Source of the DNA: Alphaproteobacteria bacterium
GTDB taxonomy: Bacteria > Pseudomonadota > Alphaproteobacteria > Micropepsales > Micropepsaceae
Reading direction: 5' to 3'
DNA length: 64,000 bases
NCBI GenBank assembly: GCA_017983635.1
Contig: JAGOBA010000010.1
Coordinates: 62,001-126,000 of the forward strand
Part shown: positions 34,983 through 43,558 of the stretch, in pieces
Position numbering within the stretch: position 1 is the first letter of the stretch
Layout: the number at the start of each line of letters is the position of its first letter
Notes under the pieces: model-generated
The model's input: the letters and a program-made list of their open reading frames with translations, nothing else
Database searches by the model: none
Told to the model about the DNA's origin: nothing
Position numbers and translations under genes: made by a program

Positions 34983-36125
34983 TTACACGTCTTTGTTCGG
35001 ATTGATCAAGAACTTCTCGCCCGTCGCACGCTTGGCATAGGCTTGGATCACGTCCGGCTGCAGCGTCTCGGCAAGCGAGATCGTGCGCGTATAGTGGCTG
35101 GCGAACGTTGTCTTGATTTCGTCCGCCACGCGTTGCCGCAAGCGGTTCACCTCCGGCCCGCCGATCTTCATCAGGAAGGGCGTGAGCAACCATCCTCCGA
35201 TGCCCCATGCCATGCCATACGACCGGCTGAGTTCCGTCGGGCCGGTGTCGAGCCCGCCATAGATATAGACTTGCTTATGCGTGGTCGAGCCATAGCGGCT
35301 GTAGCCAGCGCCCGTCTGGCTCGCTGCGATCTCCATGCCGGTCAGAATTTGACTGGCCAACTTCCCCCCGCCGATCGCATCGAAGGCAAGCGTCGCGCCG
35401 GTATCGACCAGCGCCTTGGTCAGCGCCTCCATGAAACCGGGCGCTTGGCTGTCGAGCACGATCTTCGCGCCGATGCCGCGCAGGATCTTCTCCTGCTCCG
35501 CGCTGCGCACGATGTTGACGAGGCCCACACCGTCCGCGAGACAAATCTTGTTCAGCATCTGCCCGAGATTCGACGCCGACGCCGTATGCACGAGCGCCTT
35601 GTGCCCCTCGCGCCGCATCGTCTCTACCATGCCGAGCGCGGTCAGCGGATTGACGAAGCACGACGCGCCCTCCGCCGCCGTCGTTCCCGGATGCAGTTGC
35701 AAAATCTCGCCGGCTTTGATCGTGCGGTACTGCGCATACATCGCCCCGCCCACCATCGCGACCGTCTTGCCGAGCAGCGCCTGCGCCGCCGCGGATGAGC
35801 CCGCCTTCACGACCACACCCGCACCCTCGTTGCCGACCGGCATCGACTGCCCGACGCGCGCCGCCATCATGCGCATGAACTGCGGCGGCACAGGCGCCGA
35901 TACGACGGCCTCCGCCCCCTTACCCGTCACGCGCGCCGCTTTGACGTCTGCGGGCCCGAGCAGAAGCCCCAGGTCCGACGGATTGATCGGCGTCCCCTCA
36001 ACCCGCACCAAAACCTCATCCGCCCCCGGCTCCCCCACCGGCACGTGAGCGAGCGACAACTGCAGCTCCCCCTCCTTGGTCACAAGTGAGCGAAGCTGCA
36101 GCGCAGACGACGGAATGTTGGCCAT
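34983..36125 (-). CDS. MDR-type zinc-binding/quinone-like oxidoreductase
   Basis: A 380-residue medium-chain dehydrogenase/reductase. The GroES-like N-terminal domain includes VEGTPINPSDLGLLLG and GNEGAGVVVKAGS; the Rossmann part includes ALVHTASASNLGQML and KIVLDSQAPGF. The catalytic zinc ligands of alcohol dehydrogenases are not evident, so it is nearer to quinone oxidoreductases. The start at 36125 has GGAGG five bases upstream, but that site lies in a hairpin (36131-36147). The gene is downstream of an Lrp/AsnC regulator on the same strand, which may control it. Confidence 0.85.
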   Translation of the reverse strand: MANIPSSALQLRSLVTKEGELQLSLAHVPVGEPGADEVLVRVEGTPINPSDLGLLLGPADVKAARVTGKGAEAVVSAPVPPQFMRMMAARVGQSMPVGNEGAGVVVKAGSSAAAQALLGKTVAMVGGAMYAQYRTIKAGEILQLHPGTTAAEGASCFVNPLTALGMVETMRREGHKALVHTASASNLGQMLNKICLADGVGLVNIVRSAEQEKILRGIGAKIVLDSQAPGFMEALTKALVDTGATLAFDAIGGGKLASQILTGMEIAASQTGAGYSRYGSTTHKQVYIYGGLDTGPTELSRSYGMAWGIGGWLLTPFLMKIGGPEVNRLRQRVADEIKTTFASHYTRTISLAETLQPDVIQAYAKRATGEKFLINPNKDV

Positions 36126-36130
36126 GAAAA

Positions 36131-36147
36131 CCTCCAATGTTTGGAGG
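36131..36147 (-). promoter_or_regulatory. Hairpin covering a ribosome-binding site
   Basis: CCTCCAA and TTGGAGG form a perfect 7-bp inverted repeat around three bases. On the minus strand the second arm contains the GGAGG that serves the dehydrogenase ATG at 36125, so folding of the mRNA would hide it. The palindrome could instead be an operator for the Lrp-type protein encoded upstream. Confidence 0.5.
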
Positions 36148-36182
36148 CACCATGCGCCGCCAGCGCGCAAGAATCTAGTGCT

Positions 36183-36668
36183 CTAGCCGTTCTCGTCCGC
36201 AACGCTCAACGGCCCGTCTACTTTGAGGGCGCGCAGCGAAATGGAGCTTCGCACTTCTTTGACAATGCCGAGCTTGAACAGCTTGTCCAAAAGGAATGTC
36301 TCGTAGGCGGCAAGGTCGGGCACAACGACCTCCGCAACCAAATCCGCGTCCCCGGATACAATGTGGCACGAGACGATTTCAGGCATTTCTGCAACCCTCT
36401 TCTGCATGAGCGCGGCGTTTCGATCGTGATGACCGTCAATCTTCAATTGCAGGAACACGGTCAGCGACAATCCGGCGCTCCGGCGATCGAGGCGCGCCAC
36501 ATACTTTGCGATCACGCCCTCGCTTTCGAGTCGCTGTATCCGGCGCTGCGTCGGTGTCGGCGAGAGTCCGATCCGTTGCGCCAGTTCGACGACTGAAATC
36601 CGACCCTCCGATTGCAACGTGCGCAGGATCTTGCGGTCGAACCCGTCCAATGTAATTGCGCTCGGCAT
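36183..36668 (-). CDS. Lrp/AsnC family transcriptional regulator
   Basis: A 161-residue regulator with an N-terminal winged helix (LDGFDRKILRTLQSEGRISV, then ELAQRIGLSPTPTQRRIQRLESEGVI) and a C-terminal RAM/AsnC ligand domain (MPEIVSCHIVSGDADLVAEVV). The frame extends to 36707, but the ATG at 36668 is the usual start. It is upstream of, and on the same strand as, the MDR oxidoreductase (57 bp gap) and divergent from the alpha/beta hydrolase at 36812. It likely regulates one or both and itself. Confidence 0.92.
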   Translation of the reverse strand: MPSAITLDGFDRKILRTLQSEGRISVVELAQRIGLSPTPTQRRIQRLESEGVIAKYVARLDRRSAGLSLTVFLQLKIDGHHDRNAALMQKRVAEMPEIVSCHIVSGDADLVAEVVVPDLAAYETFLLDKLFKLGIVKEVRSSISLRALKVDGPLSVADENG

Positions 36669-36811
36669 GTGCGTTCCAAGAGTGAATATAACCAACCAAG
36701 GCAACAATATTAGTGAAAATCGCTTGCCAAGGCTATGATTTCAACCGAATGAGGTGAATGTCACGCCGGCAATGCCGCTAGGCTTTCTGCGGCAGTTGCG
36801 GGAGGGACGAC

Positions 36812-38191
36812 ATGGCTGTGATCAATTCGTCGTGCGTTGGAGGCCGGCTGTCGCTCGCGGCAATGCTGGTCGCGCTCGCGGGCTGCTCGCAGATCGACCC
36901 GCAAAGGAGCAGTTGCGTCGCCGGCCTATGGCAGACGCAGGACGGGGTGGCGGCGGCCGCCAACGTCCGTGAGGACAACACACTTCGCATCACCGCGTTC
37001 GATGGACGCGCGTGGACCCTGGCACCGGAGGAGCGGCGCTGGCGCGGATCGCTGGGCCAAAAGAGCGGTACCGGCGACACGATCGTCGATGATCGTGCGT
37101 GCGGCGAGGGGCGCCTGACCATGACGTTTCGCGGCACCACGTTGACTTGGGTGCGCACGCCGTTGAACGAGCACCGCGTCTCCTTTCGGTCGGCCGGGGC
37201 GGTACTGAATGGCAAGCTGGTGTTGCCAGGCGGCGTTGAGCCGAAGTCGCTCGTGGTGTTGCTGCATGGTTCGGAGAAGCGGTCAGCCATCGCCTCCAAT
37301 CCGCTTCAGTATCTTCTGCCGTCACAAGGCGTTGCCGTCTTTGCTTTCGACAAGCGCGGAACGGGCAACTCGGAAGGCAGCTACACGCAAAACTTCGACG
37401 TTCTCGCCCGCGACGCGGTGGCAGCGCTTGCGACCGCGCGCAAGTCTCTCAACAAGCCAGGCGTGCCCGTCGGACTTCAGGGCGGCAGTCAGGGAGCCTG
37501 GATCGCGACGCTTGCGGCTTCGCGGGCGCCCGCCGCAAAGCCGGACTTTGTCGTTGCAGCTTACGGTCTCGCCCAAAGGCCGCTCGACGAAGATCGCGAA
37601 GAGGTCTTCGACGACCTGCGCCGCCGCGGCTTCGACGATCCTGCGGTGCTGGCAAAGGCGCGGGAGATCACGGACGCAACAGCCGCCGTCATGGTCTCGG
37701 GGTTCAATGCCGGATTCGAACGGCTCGAAGCCTTGAAGGAGAAATACCAAGGAGAGCCTTGGTATTCTGTCATCGAGGGCGAATTTACCGGCGACTTCCT
37801 GTCGATGCCGGGTTGGCTGTTGCAGCTTGTCGGCCCCGTTATCGACGACGACACGACCTGGAACTATGACCCGTTACCCGACATCACAAAGCTCTCGATG
37901 CCGATGCTATGGGTGCTGGCCGGAAAGGACAGCGAGGCGCCAAGCGCAACCACGCTCGCGATCTTGCAGCAACTGCAACAGCAGGGTCACGCCACGATCG
38001 ACATTGCACTGTTCCCCGAGGCCGAACACGCAATGGTGACCTTCACCGAACGCAACTTCGAACGCACACCAACCGGCATCGTGCCTGGCTACTTCACCGT
38101 GTTGGCGGGGTGGTGCAACGACCGCCAACTCAGGAACGCCCCCGGCGCCGTCACCTGGCTCGGCCGCCCGACACAAGGCACAGCGCCTTAA
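36812..38191 (+). CDS. Lipoprotein alpha/beta hydrolase
   Basis: A 459-residue protein with signal peptide and lipobox (VALAGCSQ). An N-terminal beta domain of about 110 residues precedes an alpha/beta hydrolase domain with oxyanion LLHGSEK, FDKRGTGNSEG, nucleophile elbow GGSQGAW, acid in VLAGKDSEAPS and His in FPEAEHAMVTF. The start ATG has GGGAGGG about six bases upstream. Esterase- or peptidase-like activity at the outer or inner membrane surface is likely; substrate unknown. Confidence 0.88.
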   Translation: MAVINSSCVGGRLSLAAMLVALAGCSQIDPQRSSCVAGLWQTQDGVAAAANVREDNTLRITAFDGRAWTLAPEERRWRGSLGQKSGTGDTIVDDRACGEGRLTMTFRGTTLTWVRTPLNEHRVSFRSAGAVLNGKLVLPGGVEPKSLVVLLHGSEKRSAIASNPLQYLLPSQGVAVFAFDKRGTGNSEGSYTQNFDVLARDAVAALATARKSLNKPGVPVGLQGGSQGAWIATLAASRAPAAKPDFVVAAYGLAQRPLDEDREEVFDDLRRRGFDDPAVLAKAREITDATAAVMVSGFNAGFERLEALKEKYQGEPWYSVIEGEFTGDFLSMPGWLLQLVGPVIDDDTTWNYDPLPDITKLSMPMLWVLAGKDSEAPSATTLAILQQLQQQGHATIDIALFPEAEHAMVTFTERNFERTPTGIVPGYFTVLAGWCNDRQLRNAPGAVTWLGRPTQGTAP

Positions 38192-38281
38192 GAACGAACA
38201 CCCGCCATCGTGATGACGCCGGTGCTGGACGGGCGCTCCATCGCTGCCCTATTGCTATGCGAGTCGGACGTGAAATGAACC

Positions 38282-39016
38282 GTGCGCGATCGAACTCTGC
38301 GAATGAATGAAAGACGCCACCCACGCATTGTCGACAGTCTGCCACAAACGCGGCAGAGACTGCATCGTCACCCTGACGCCCGCCTTATCCTTTTCTTGAG
38401 CGGCGAGCTCGTCGAAAGCAGCTTCGCGACCGCCGGCCGCTTCGTTTGCGGCGATCTGCTGTTTCGGCCCGCCTACTTCGCCCATGCCGATCAAGCGAGC
38501 ATGCTCGGCTCAAGCTACATTCACGTGCCGGTCTCGCCCTCTGCAATTCGAGCCCACGCGTGGCTTCGCGGTTGGACGGCAATGCGCGGCCAGATGCCGG
38601 TCCGCAAATTGAATCTGGATTCGCTTCTCTCGTCGAACACAGCGGGCGATCGGTTGTTGGAAGCGATGAGCGACGCTGCCTACGGCGTTGCCCCCACCGG
38701 CGCGCCCATGACGTTGGCGTCACATCGCTTGGCGACGGGAACGGACGCGCAGATCGTCGACCTGTCCGAAAGTCTTGAACTTCGTCCATACGAGTTCACA
38801 CGAAAGTTTGCGCGCGAGTTCGGTCTGCCACCGAGAGCGTATCGCCGGCAAGCGCGCTTACAGCGGGCGATGACCCTGCTCGCCGAAGGCGGCAGCTCGC
38901 TAGCGCAGATCGCGACTGAGACCGGCCACTACGATCAAAGCCACTTGACCCGCAATTTGAAGCAGGAGACGGGCCTCACGCCGCTTCAGTTCCGGGCGGC
39001 AGCAGGCGTTCGATAG
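38282..39016 (+). CDS. AraC family transcriptional regulator
   Basis: A 244-residue regulator. The N-terminal half is a cupin-like sensor (HRHPDARLILFLSGELVESS, FVCGDLLFRP), and the last 100 residues hold two helix-turn-helix motifs: IVDLSESLELRPYEFTRKFAREFG, and GGSSLAQIATETGHYDQSHLTRNLKQETG with the family P at TPLQFR. GTG at 38282 opens the frame; ATG at 38303 is an alternative start. It precedes the beta-lactamase-family gene by about 80 bp and may regulate it. Confidence 0.9.
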   Translation: MRDRTLRMNERRHPRIVDSLPQTRQRLHRHPDARLILFLSGELVESSFATAGRFVCGDLLFRPAYFAHADQASMLGSSYIHVPVSPSAIRAHAWLRGWTAMRGQMPVRKLNLDSLLSSNTAGDRLLEAMSDAAYGVAPTGAPMTLASHRLATGTDAQIVDLSESLELRPYEFTRKFAREFGLPPRAYRRQARLQRAMTLLAEGGSSLAQIATETGHYDQSHLTRNLKQETGLTPLQFRAAAGVR

Positions 39017-39094
39017 ACCTGCAACCTCGTCCAATACATGCCTCCCGGCAGGGGTTTCGATCGAACTCCGTTCTGCGTTGCGAGGTTTGTTCAG

Positions 39095-40237
39095 ATGTAC
39101 ATGTCCGCATGGCTCCGGCGGCTTTGGCCCGGCACGATCCTTCTCACAACCGCCTGCGCGCTCGCACCGCAAGTCGCGACGGCCGATCCGCCGATCGTGA
39201 CGATCGAAACGAATAAAGGAAAACTGGCCGATGCCGTCAACCGCGCCTTGTTGACCGCGGCATCGCCGGAGTTCGGCGGCGCTTTGATCATCGAGCAAAA
39301 CGGGAAGACCATTCTGAAATCGGGCTACGGCTACGCCGACCGCGAGCGCCGCATCCCGTTTCGCGCCGGCACCATCGCCCAGATCGGATCGATCAGCAAA
39401 AGCTTCACCGCCGCCGCCATTGCCGATCTCGAAAGCCGGGGCAAGGTGAATGCGCAAGCGCTGGCTTCAACTTATCTGCCTGAGCTCAACGGCAAAGCCG
39501 CCGGCGCCGTTACCATCCGCCAGCTCCTGACGCACACCGCCGGCTATCCGGAATACTGCGGCGATGACTTCGAGCGATCGAGCGTTGCCAAGCTGCTGCG
39601 CGAGTGCCTCGCACCGCTCGATGCGAAGACGGGAGCCTACGCCTACTCGAATGCCGGCTACAGCGCGTTGGCGCTCGTGGTCGAGCGCACAAGCGGCGTG
39701 TCTCTTGAGGCATACCTCAGGGATCGCATCACCGGGCCTCTCGGCATGCGCGATACCGGCTATTTGTTCCCCGGGTTGCCCGCCGGCCGTTTTGCAAAGG
39801 GCTCCTTGAAAGGCAGCGATCAGGGCGTCATTTCCGATCGCATAGCGGCACTCGACGGCGAATACTGGAACCTAAAAGGCAACGGTGGCATTCAGGCGAC
39901 GTCCAACGACATGATTGTGTGGGGCAGGGCCCTGTTCGGCGCGCAGCCGGACTCGCCGGCAATAGCCGGCAAGCTGTCGGATCGCCGAAACTGGGCGACT
40001 GCCGATCAAGCGAAAGTCTACTATGGGTACGGAGTACATATCGCGTTGCGCGCGGACGGCTCGGTGGAGCGCATCAGCCACACCGGCTCGGACGGCGTCT
40101 TCTTCAGCTTGTTTCGCTGGTACCCGGAAGAGAAGATCCTCCTCTACTTCGTCGGAAACTCCGGCGAGGACGACGTCCGCGCAGCGCTGCTCCCAGCGTT
40201 AAGCGCACTGAGAGCTGCAGTTCCAATACGTGAATGA
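39095..40237 (+). CDS. Exported beta-lactamase-family serine hydrolase
   Basis: A 380-residue class C beta-lactamase/penicillin-binding-protein-fold enzyme. Signal peptide: WLRRLWPGTILLTTACALAPQVATA. Catalytic motifs: SxxK in SISKSF, YxN in YAYSNAGYS, and HTG in ISHTGSDG. The ATG at 39095 has GAGG nine bases upstream; ATG at 39101 is close by. Such proteins are D-aminopeptidases, esterases or peptidoglycan-acting enzymes; true resistance function cannot be inferred. It converges on another serine hydrolase with a 22-bp gap. Confidence 0.9.
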   Translation: MYMSAWLRRLWPGTILLTTACALAPQVATADPPIVTIETNKGKLADAVNRALLTAASPEFGGALIIEQNGKTILKSGYGYADRERRIPFRAGTIAQIGSISKSFTAAAIADLESRGKVNAQALASTYLPELNGKAAGAVTIRQLLTHTAGYPEYCGDDFERSSVAKLLRECLAPLDAKTGAYAYSNAGYSALALVVERTSGVSLEAYLRDRITGPLGMRDTGYLFPGLPAGRFAKGSLKGSDQGVISDRIAALDGEYWNLKGNGGIQATSNDMIVWGRALFGAQPDSPAIAGKLSDRRNWATADQAKVYYGYGVHIALRADGSVERISHTGSDGVFFSLFRWYPEEKILLYFVGNSGEDDVRAALLPALSALRAAVPIRE

Positions 40238-40259
40238 CGGCTGGTTGATGCGCTCCAAT

Positions 40260-42125
40260 TCAAAAATACCAACCGATCATCGACCATTCGCGCATGACGA
40301 GCAGCAGCAGGAGCCCGCCGCCAACAGAGACGGCGAGTACTGCTGCTTCCGACTTCAAAGACGGCTGTCGCCCCACCGCAGCAAACGCGATCCCGAGGAA
40401 GGACAAGGCGGTCGTCGCGATCATAGCGAAGGGAATCGTCAGCAAAGCCGGCAACGGGCCGACTTCGCCCATCCGATACTCGAGTTGATCCGCGTTGCGA
40501 ATGAAGAGCGTCAATCCCGTAATCAGGACGATCGGCAAGGCGGCATTCAGGACGGGTAGCCACCTGACGAAGGACTGCCTTGAGCCCGTGCTCGGACCCT
40601 TGACGAACCGGACAACCAGCCCGCCGAGCGCCGACAAAATAAGGAGTGCGAATCCAGCACCAGAGAGCTCGGCCGCGCGCATTCGGTCAGTCGTCGGCGA
40701 CACGCGTTCGAGTGCACGCGGCTCACCGCCCCAATCGACAAACAGATAGTCGGCGCGCCCGCCAACGCCCCGCTCGATTGCGATGATCCGCTTGCCGTCC
40801 TCCGACTGAAATGCGTCGTCGCCGATGGAGTAATAGGAATTGTCAGAAAAGCGAAGTCGATCGCCACTTACCTCCACGTCCATGGGCCGCTCTCTGAGGA
40901 TCAGCAGCTTTTCCAAGTTCGATCGCTGACTTCTCATTTGAACGAAGTCGCCCGCGACTTGCCCAAGCTCCTCCGCCTTGACCTCCGGCAACTTCTCGAC
41001 CGGTCGCGCAAAAAACCGATCCAACAATGCCCACTTGAGGTCTTGGTCCAAGCCGCCGTTTTGGCCGTTGACCGCGATGAAGAACCCGGACTTCAGTTCG
41101 GGCAGCAGTACAAGCTGAGCTGAGAATCCGCCATGGGCCCCGTCATGCCAAATGCCGCGCGTGTTGTGCCGCGCCCATTCGGCAAACCCAAACGTTCGTC
41201 CCGGCAGCCGCTTGTGGTGCGTAAACTGTTGTTCGTAGACGTATTTTCGCCCGGACGCAGACAATATACATTTTTCGCCAAGGCAACCGCCGTTCGTCAT
41301 TGCCGCGACGAACATTGCCATGTCCGCCGCTGTGGTCACCATCGACGTCGATGGATAGCGATGAACCCAGGTATAGGGTTGCGGTTTCAATGCCCCGTCG
41401 TCGGACATGTACCCCGTAGCGAGGTCGCCGAACACACCGTCCCCGAAATCATACCCCGATCTGCGCATGCCAAGCGGCGTCAGAATGTCGGCCTGCACCA
41501 TCGCGGCGAACTTGCCGCCTGTGGCGCCCTCAATGACATGAGCGGCCAAGGCGTAGCCATAGTTGGTGTACGACATGTACTTTCCCGGCGGCCGGATGCG
41601 CGGGGGGAGATGCATGGCGAGATGGCTGCCCAATTCTTGGCGGTCTTCTCGATGCCGCGTTGAATCGCGAAGGTACCAATCGTCGATCCCCGAACTGTGC
41701 GTGAGCAAGTGACGCAAGGTGATTTGGCCAAAGCCCGCGTCGGGAACTTTGAAATTTCGCAAATAGGTATTGATGTCGACATCCGGCGCCACTTGCCCTC
41801 GTTCGATCGCCTGCGCCGCTGAGATCCCAACGAACACTTTTGATACGGAGCCGATGCGAAAGAGGGTTGCTTGATCGACGGATTTCTTAGTCTCCACGTT
41901 CGATACGCCATACCCTTTGACGAGCACCGGTTCGCCATTTTGGACGAAGGCAATCGCGAGTCCTGGCGTCTTGGACGTCGCAGCATGTTCGTCCCAATAG
42001 GCGGAAACGAACTGTTCCAATTCTTGTGCCGTTCGAGGGCCAGTTTGAAGCACCTCATCCGCGACGCAGACGCCGGGCTGGAACGCCGCCGCAATTAGCG
42101 CCAGGGCGGTTAGATGTAGCCGCAT
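40260..42125 (-). CDS. Beta-lactamase-family serine hydrolase with C-terminal membrane domain
   Basis: A 621-residue protein: signal peptide (LTALALIAAAFQPGVCVA), serine hydrolase domain (about 30-360) with SxxK in SVSKVF, YxN in SYTNYGYA and an HGG in GAHGGFSAQ, an intermediate beta domain (about 370-475), and four C-terminal membrane helices (about 480-620). This combination is known from membrane-anchored class C-like hydrolases. GGGGG lies seven bases before the ATG at 42125; the frame opens at 42203. Substrate unknown. Confidence 0.9.
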   Translation of the reverse strand: MRLHLTALALIAAAFQPGVCVADEVLQTGPRTAQELEQFVSAYWDEHAATSKTPGLAIAFVQNGEPVLVKGYGVSNVETKKSVDQATLFRIGSVSKVFVGISAAQAIERGQVAPDVDINTYLRNFKVPDAGFGQITLRHLLTHSSGIDDWYLRDSTRHREDRQELGSHLAMHLPPRIRPPGKYMSYTNYGYALAAHVIEGATGGKFAAMVQADILTPLGMRRSGYDFGDGVFGDLATGYMSDDGALKPQPYTWVHRYPSTSMVTTAADMAMFVAAMTNGGCLGEKCILSASGRKYVYEQQFTHHKRLPGRTFGFAEWARHNTRGIWHDGAHGGFSAQLVLLPELKSGFFIAVNGQNGGLDQDLKWALLDRFFARPVEKLPEVKAEELGQVAGDFVQMRSQRSNLEKLLILRERPMDVEVSGDRLRFSDNSYYSIGDDAFQSEDGKRIIAIERGVGGRADYLFVDWGGEPRALERVSPTTDRMRAAELSGAGFALLILSALGGLVVRFVKGPSTGSRQSFVRWLPVLNAALPIVLITGLTLFIRNADQLEYRMGEVGPLPALLTIPFAMIATTALSFLGIAFAAVGRQPSLKSEAAVLAVSVGGGLLLLLVMREWSMIGWYF

Positions 42126-42430
42126 TTCGTGCCCCCGTCCGAACGATACTAGTAGATTCACCATAGCAGAAGGATAACGATATGAGTAGATACGCAATAT
42201 CATTGAATTTTTTGGAGTTTTGGCTGCGACCTCGTGCTTCGGCCGCAGCCCTGGTTACTGAGCGGACTGGTGGGCGATGGCAATTGAATGGTGCCGTGGC
42301 CGCCCGCTCGACCGCCAGTGCAATGCAGGCACTCGTCGCAACTGGTGTCGCCAAGCGCGCCCCTGAAATCGCGCGAGCGCGCGCGCTTTGAAACGGCGTA
42401 ACGCAAAGCACCTGTCCGGCAGTGTGGGGC
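42126..42430. other. Intergenic region, AT-rich, no gene seen
   Basis: About 300 bases between the start of the membrane serine hydrolase gene and the end of the desaturase gene. The part at 42140-42230 is clearly more AT-rich than the surroundings, as expected for the hydrolase promoter region, but no convincing promoter pair, repeat or RNA gene was found. Reading frames of up to 69 codons here have no gene-like features. Confidence 0.5.
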
Positions 42431-43303
42431 CTAAAGCCCGCCCACATCACACCCGCGCGCTTCCAATATGTCCCGCATCTCCCAATACGCGCGCGGGGTG
42501 CGGTAGAGCGGGATGCGCGGGTGCAGGTGATGGATGATGTGATACTGCATCCCCATCGACCCGATATTGCCGAAGATCGAGCGGAACGAGCGCGTGTCGC
42601 GATAGCGCCCGGTTTCCTGCCCCGGGTGGTGCGGCGCCCAACTCAGATAGAAGCGAATGTAGATCAACGCGATGTGCCGGGGCAGCCACCACAACAATGC
42701 CGCCTCGATCGCATAACCGCTCCACGCAAGCCCGAACAGCATGCCGTAAAACACCAGCTGATAGATCACGCCGTCGAGTTGCACGTCCGGACGTCCGATG
42801 CGTTGAAGCGCAACGCCATAGGCATTGAATCCACCGCTCGCGCGCGGCTGATTGTTGACGATCGTCCCCCAGATCGACGCCCACGGCCCGCTCGCCGTTG
42901 AGGAATAATCCGGATCGAGCTCCGGATGGTTCGCATGCTTGTGATGCTCCATATGCGTGAGCTTCGCCACGCGATACGGCAACACCAGCGGGATCGTCGA
43001 CATATGCCCGACAAGTTCGTTCAGCCAGCGCAACGGTGCGCCCGGCTTCGCGATGATGTCATGCTGCGCTTCGTGCGACGGCAAGTACGACAGCATGATG
43101 TTGAGCGTCGCAATCGGAGACGCGATCCAAAGCGGCAGAACGCCCGAAAACACCAACGGCCAAAGCAAAAGCCAAATGGTGAAATTCGCAAACGCCCAGA
43201 CGACCGCAAGCCGCGGAAACTTGTCTATGTGCCGCGCCGCAATCTCCCGCTCGAGCCGGATCAGCTCCGCCTCCGGCAACGAGCGCAATTCAACCGCACT
43301 CAT
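42431..43303 (-). CDS. Fatty acid desaturase/hydroxylase family protein
   Basis: A 290-residue di-iron membrane enzyme. The three histidine boxes are HEAQHD, HMEHHKHANH and HIIHHLHPRIP, with four membrane helices around them. Membrane desaturases and beta-carotene hydroxylase-like enzymes share this set; the sequence alone does not decide the substrate. The ATG at 43303 overlaps the stop of a 65-residue membrane protein gene (43300-43303), so the two are translationally coupled. Confidence 0.88.
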   Translation of the reverse strand: MSAVELRSLPEAELIRLEREIAARHIDKFPRLAVVWAFANFTIWLLLWPLVFSGVLPLWIASPIATLNIMLSYLPSHEAQHDIIAKPGAPLRWLNELVGHMSTIPLVLPYRVAKLTHMEHHKHANHPELDPDYSSTASGPWASIWGTIVNNQPRASGGFNAYGVALQRIGRPDVQLDGVIYQLVFYGMLFGLAWSGYAIEAALLWWLPRHIALIYIRFYLSWAPHHPGQETGRYRDTRSFRSIFGNIGSMGMQYHIIHHLHPRIPLYRTPRAYWEMRDILEARGCDVGGL

Positions 43304-43497
43304 ACCCAACGCCCCCTGATCTGTGCCACGCCACCCAAGGCGACACCGACGATCAATCCCGCGACCAGCGGCGAAACCGGCAAAGCCCACCCCGCATGCT
43401 CAATCACCTGGGCCGTCAACGGCGCGATGAATCCGATGCCGAAAATCAGGGGCCCGAAATAGAAAATCGTCTTAATGGCGGCGATCATGTATCTCAT
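43300..43497 (-). CDS. Small membrane protein coupled to the desaturase
   Basis: A 65-residue protein with two hydrophobic helices (about 10-30, IFYFGPLIFGIGFIAPLTAQ, and 42-60, SPLVAGLIVGVALGGVAQI). Its TGA overlaps the desaturase ATG, which supports it as a real gene. Start may be the ATG at 43497 or at 43488. It could be a partner of the desaturase in the membrane; no family is recognised. Confidence 0.65.
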   Translation of the reverse strand: MRYMIAAIKTIFYFGPLIFGIGFIAPLTAQVIEHAGWALPVSPLVAGLIVGVALGGVAQIRGRWV

Positions 43498-43558
43498 CCA
43501 ACGGCTGCGGGGTCGAACATAGCACATGTCATGCCGCCGCGCGCGTGAGGGTTCGGCG

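Noticed and set aside
39095..42125. Antibiotic-resistance reading of the two beta-lactamase-family genes
   Set aside because: The motifs are shared by D-aminopeptidases and esterases; sequence alone does not indicate resistance.
42182..42391. 69-codon plus-strand frame in the AT-rich gap
   Set aside because: No ribosome site and no gene-like features.
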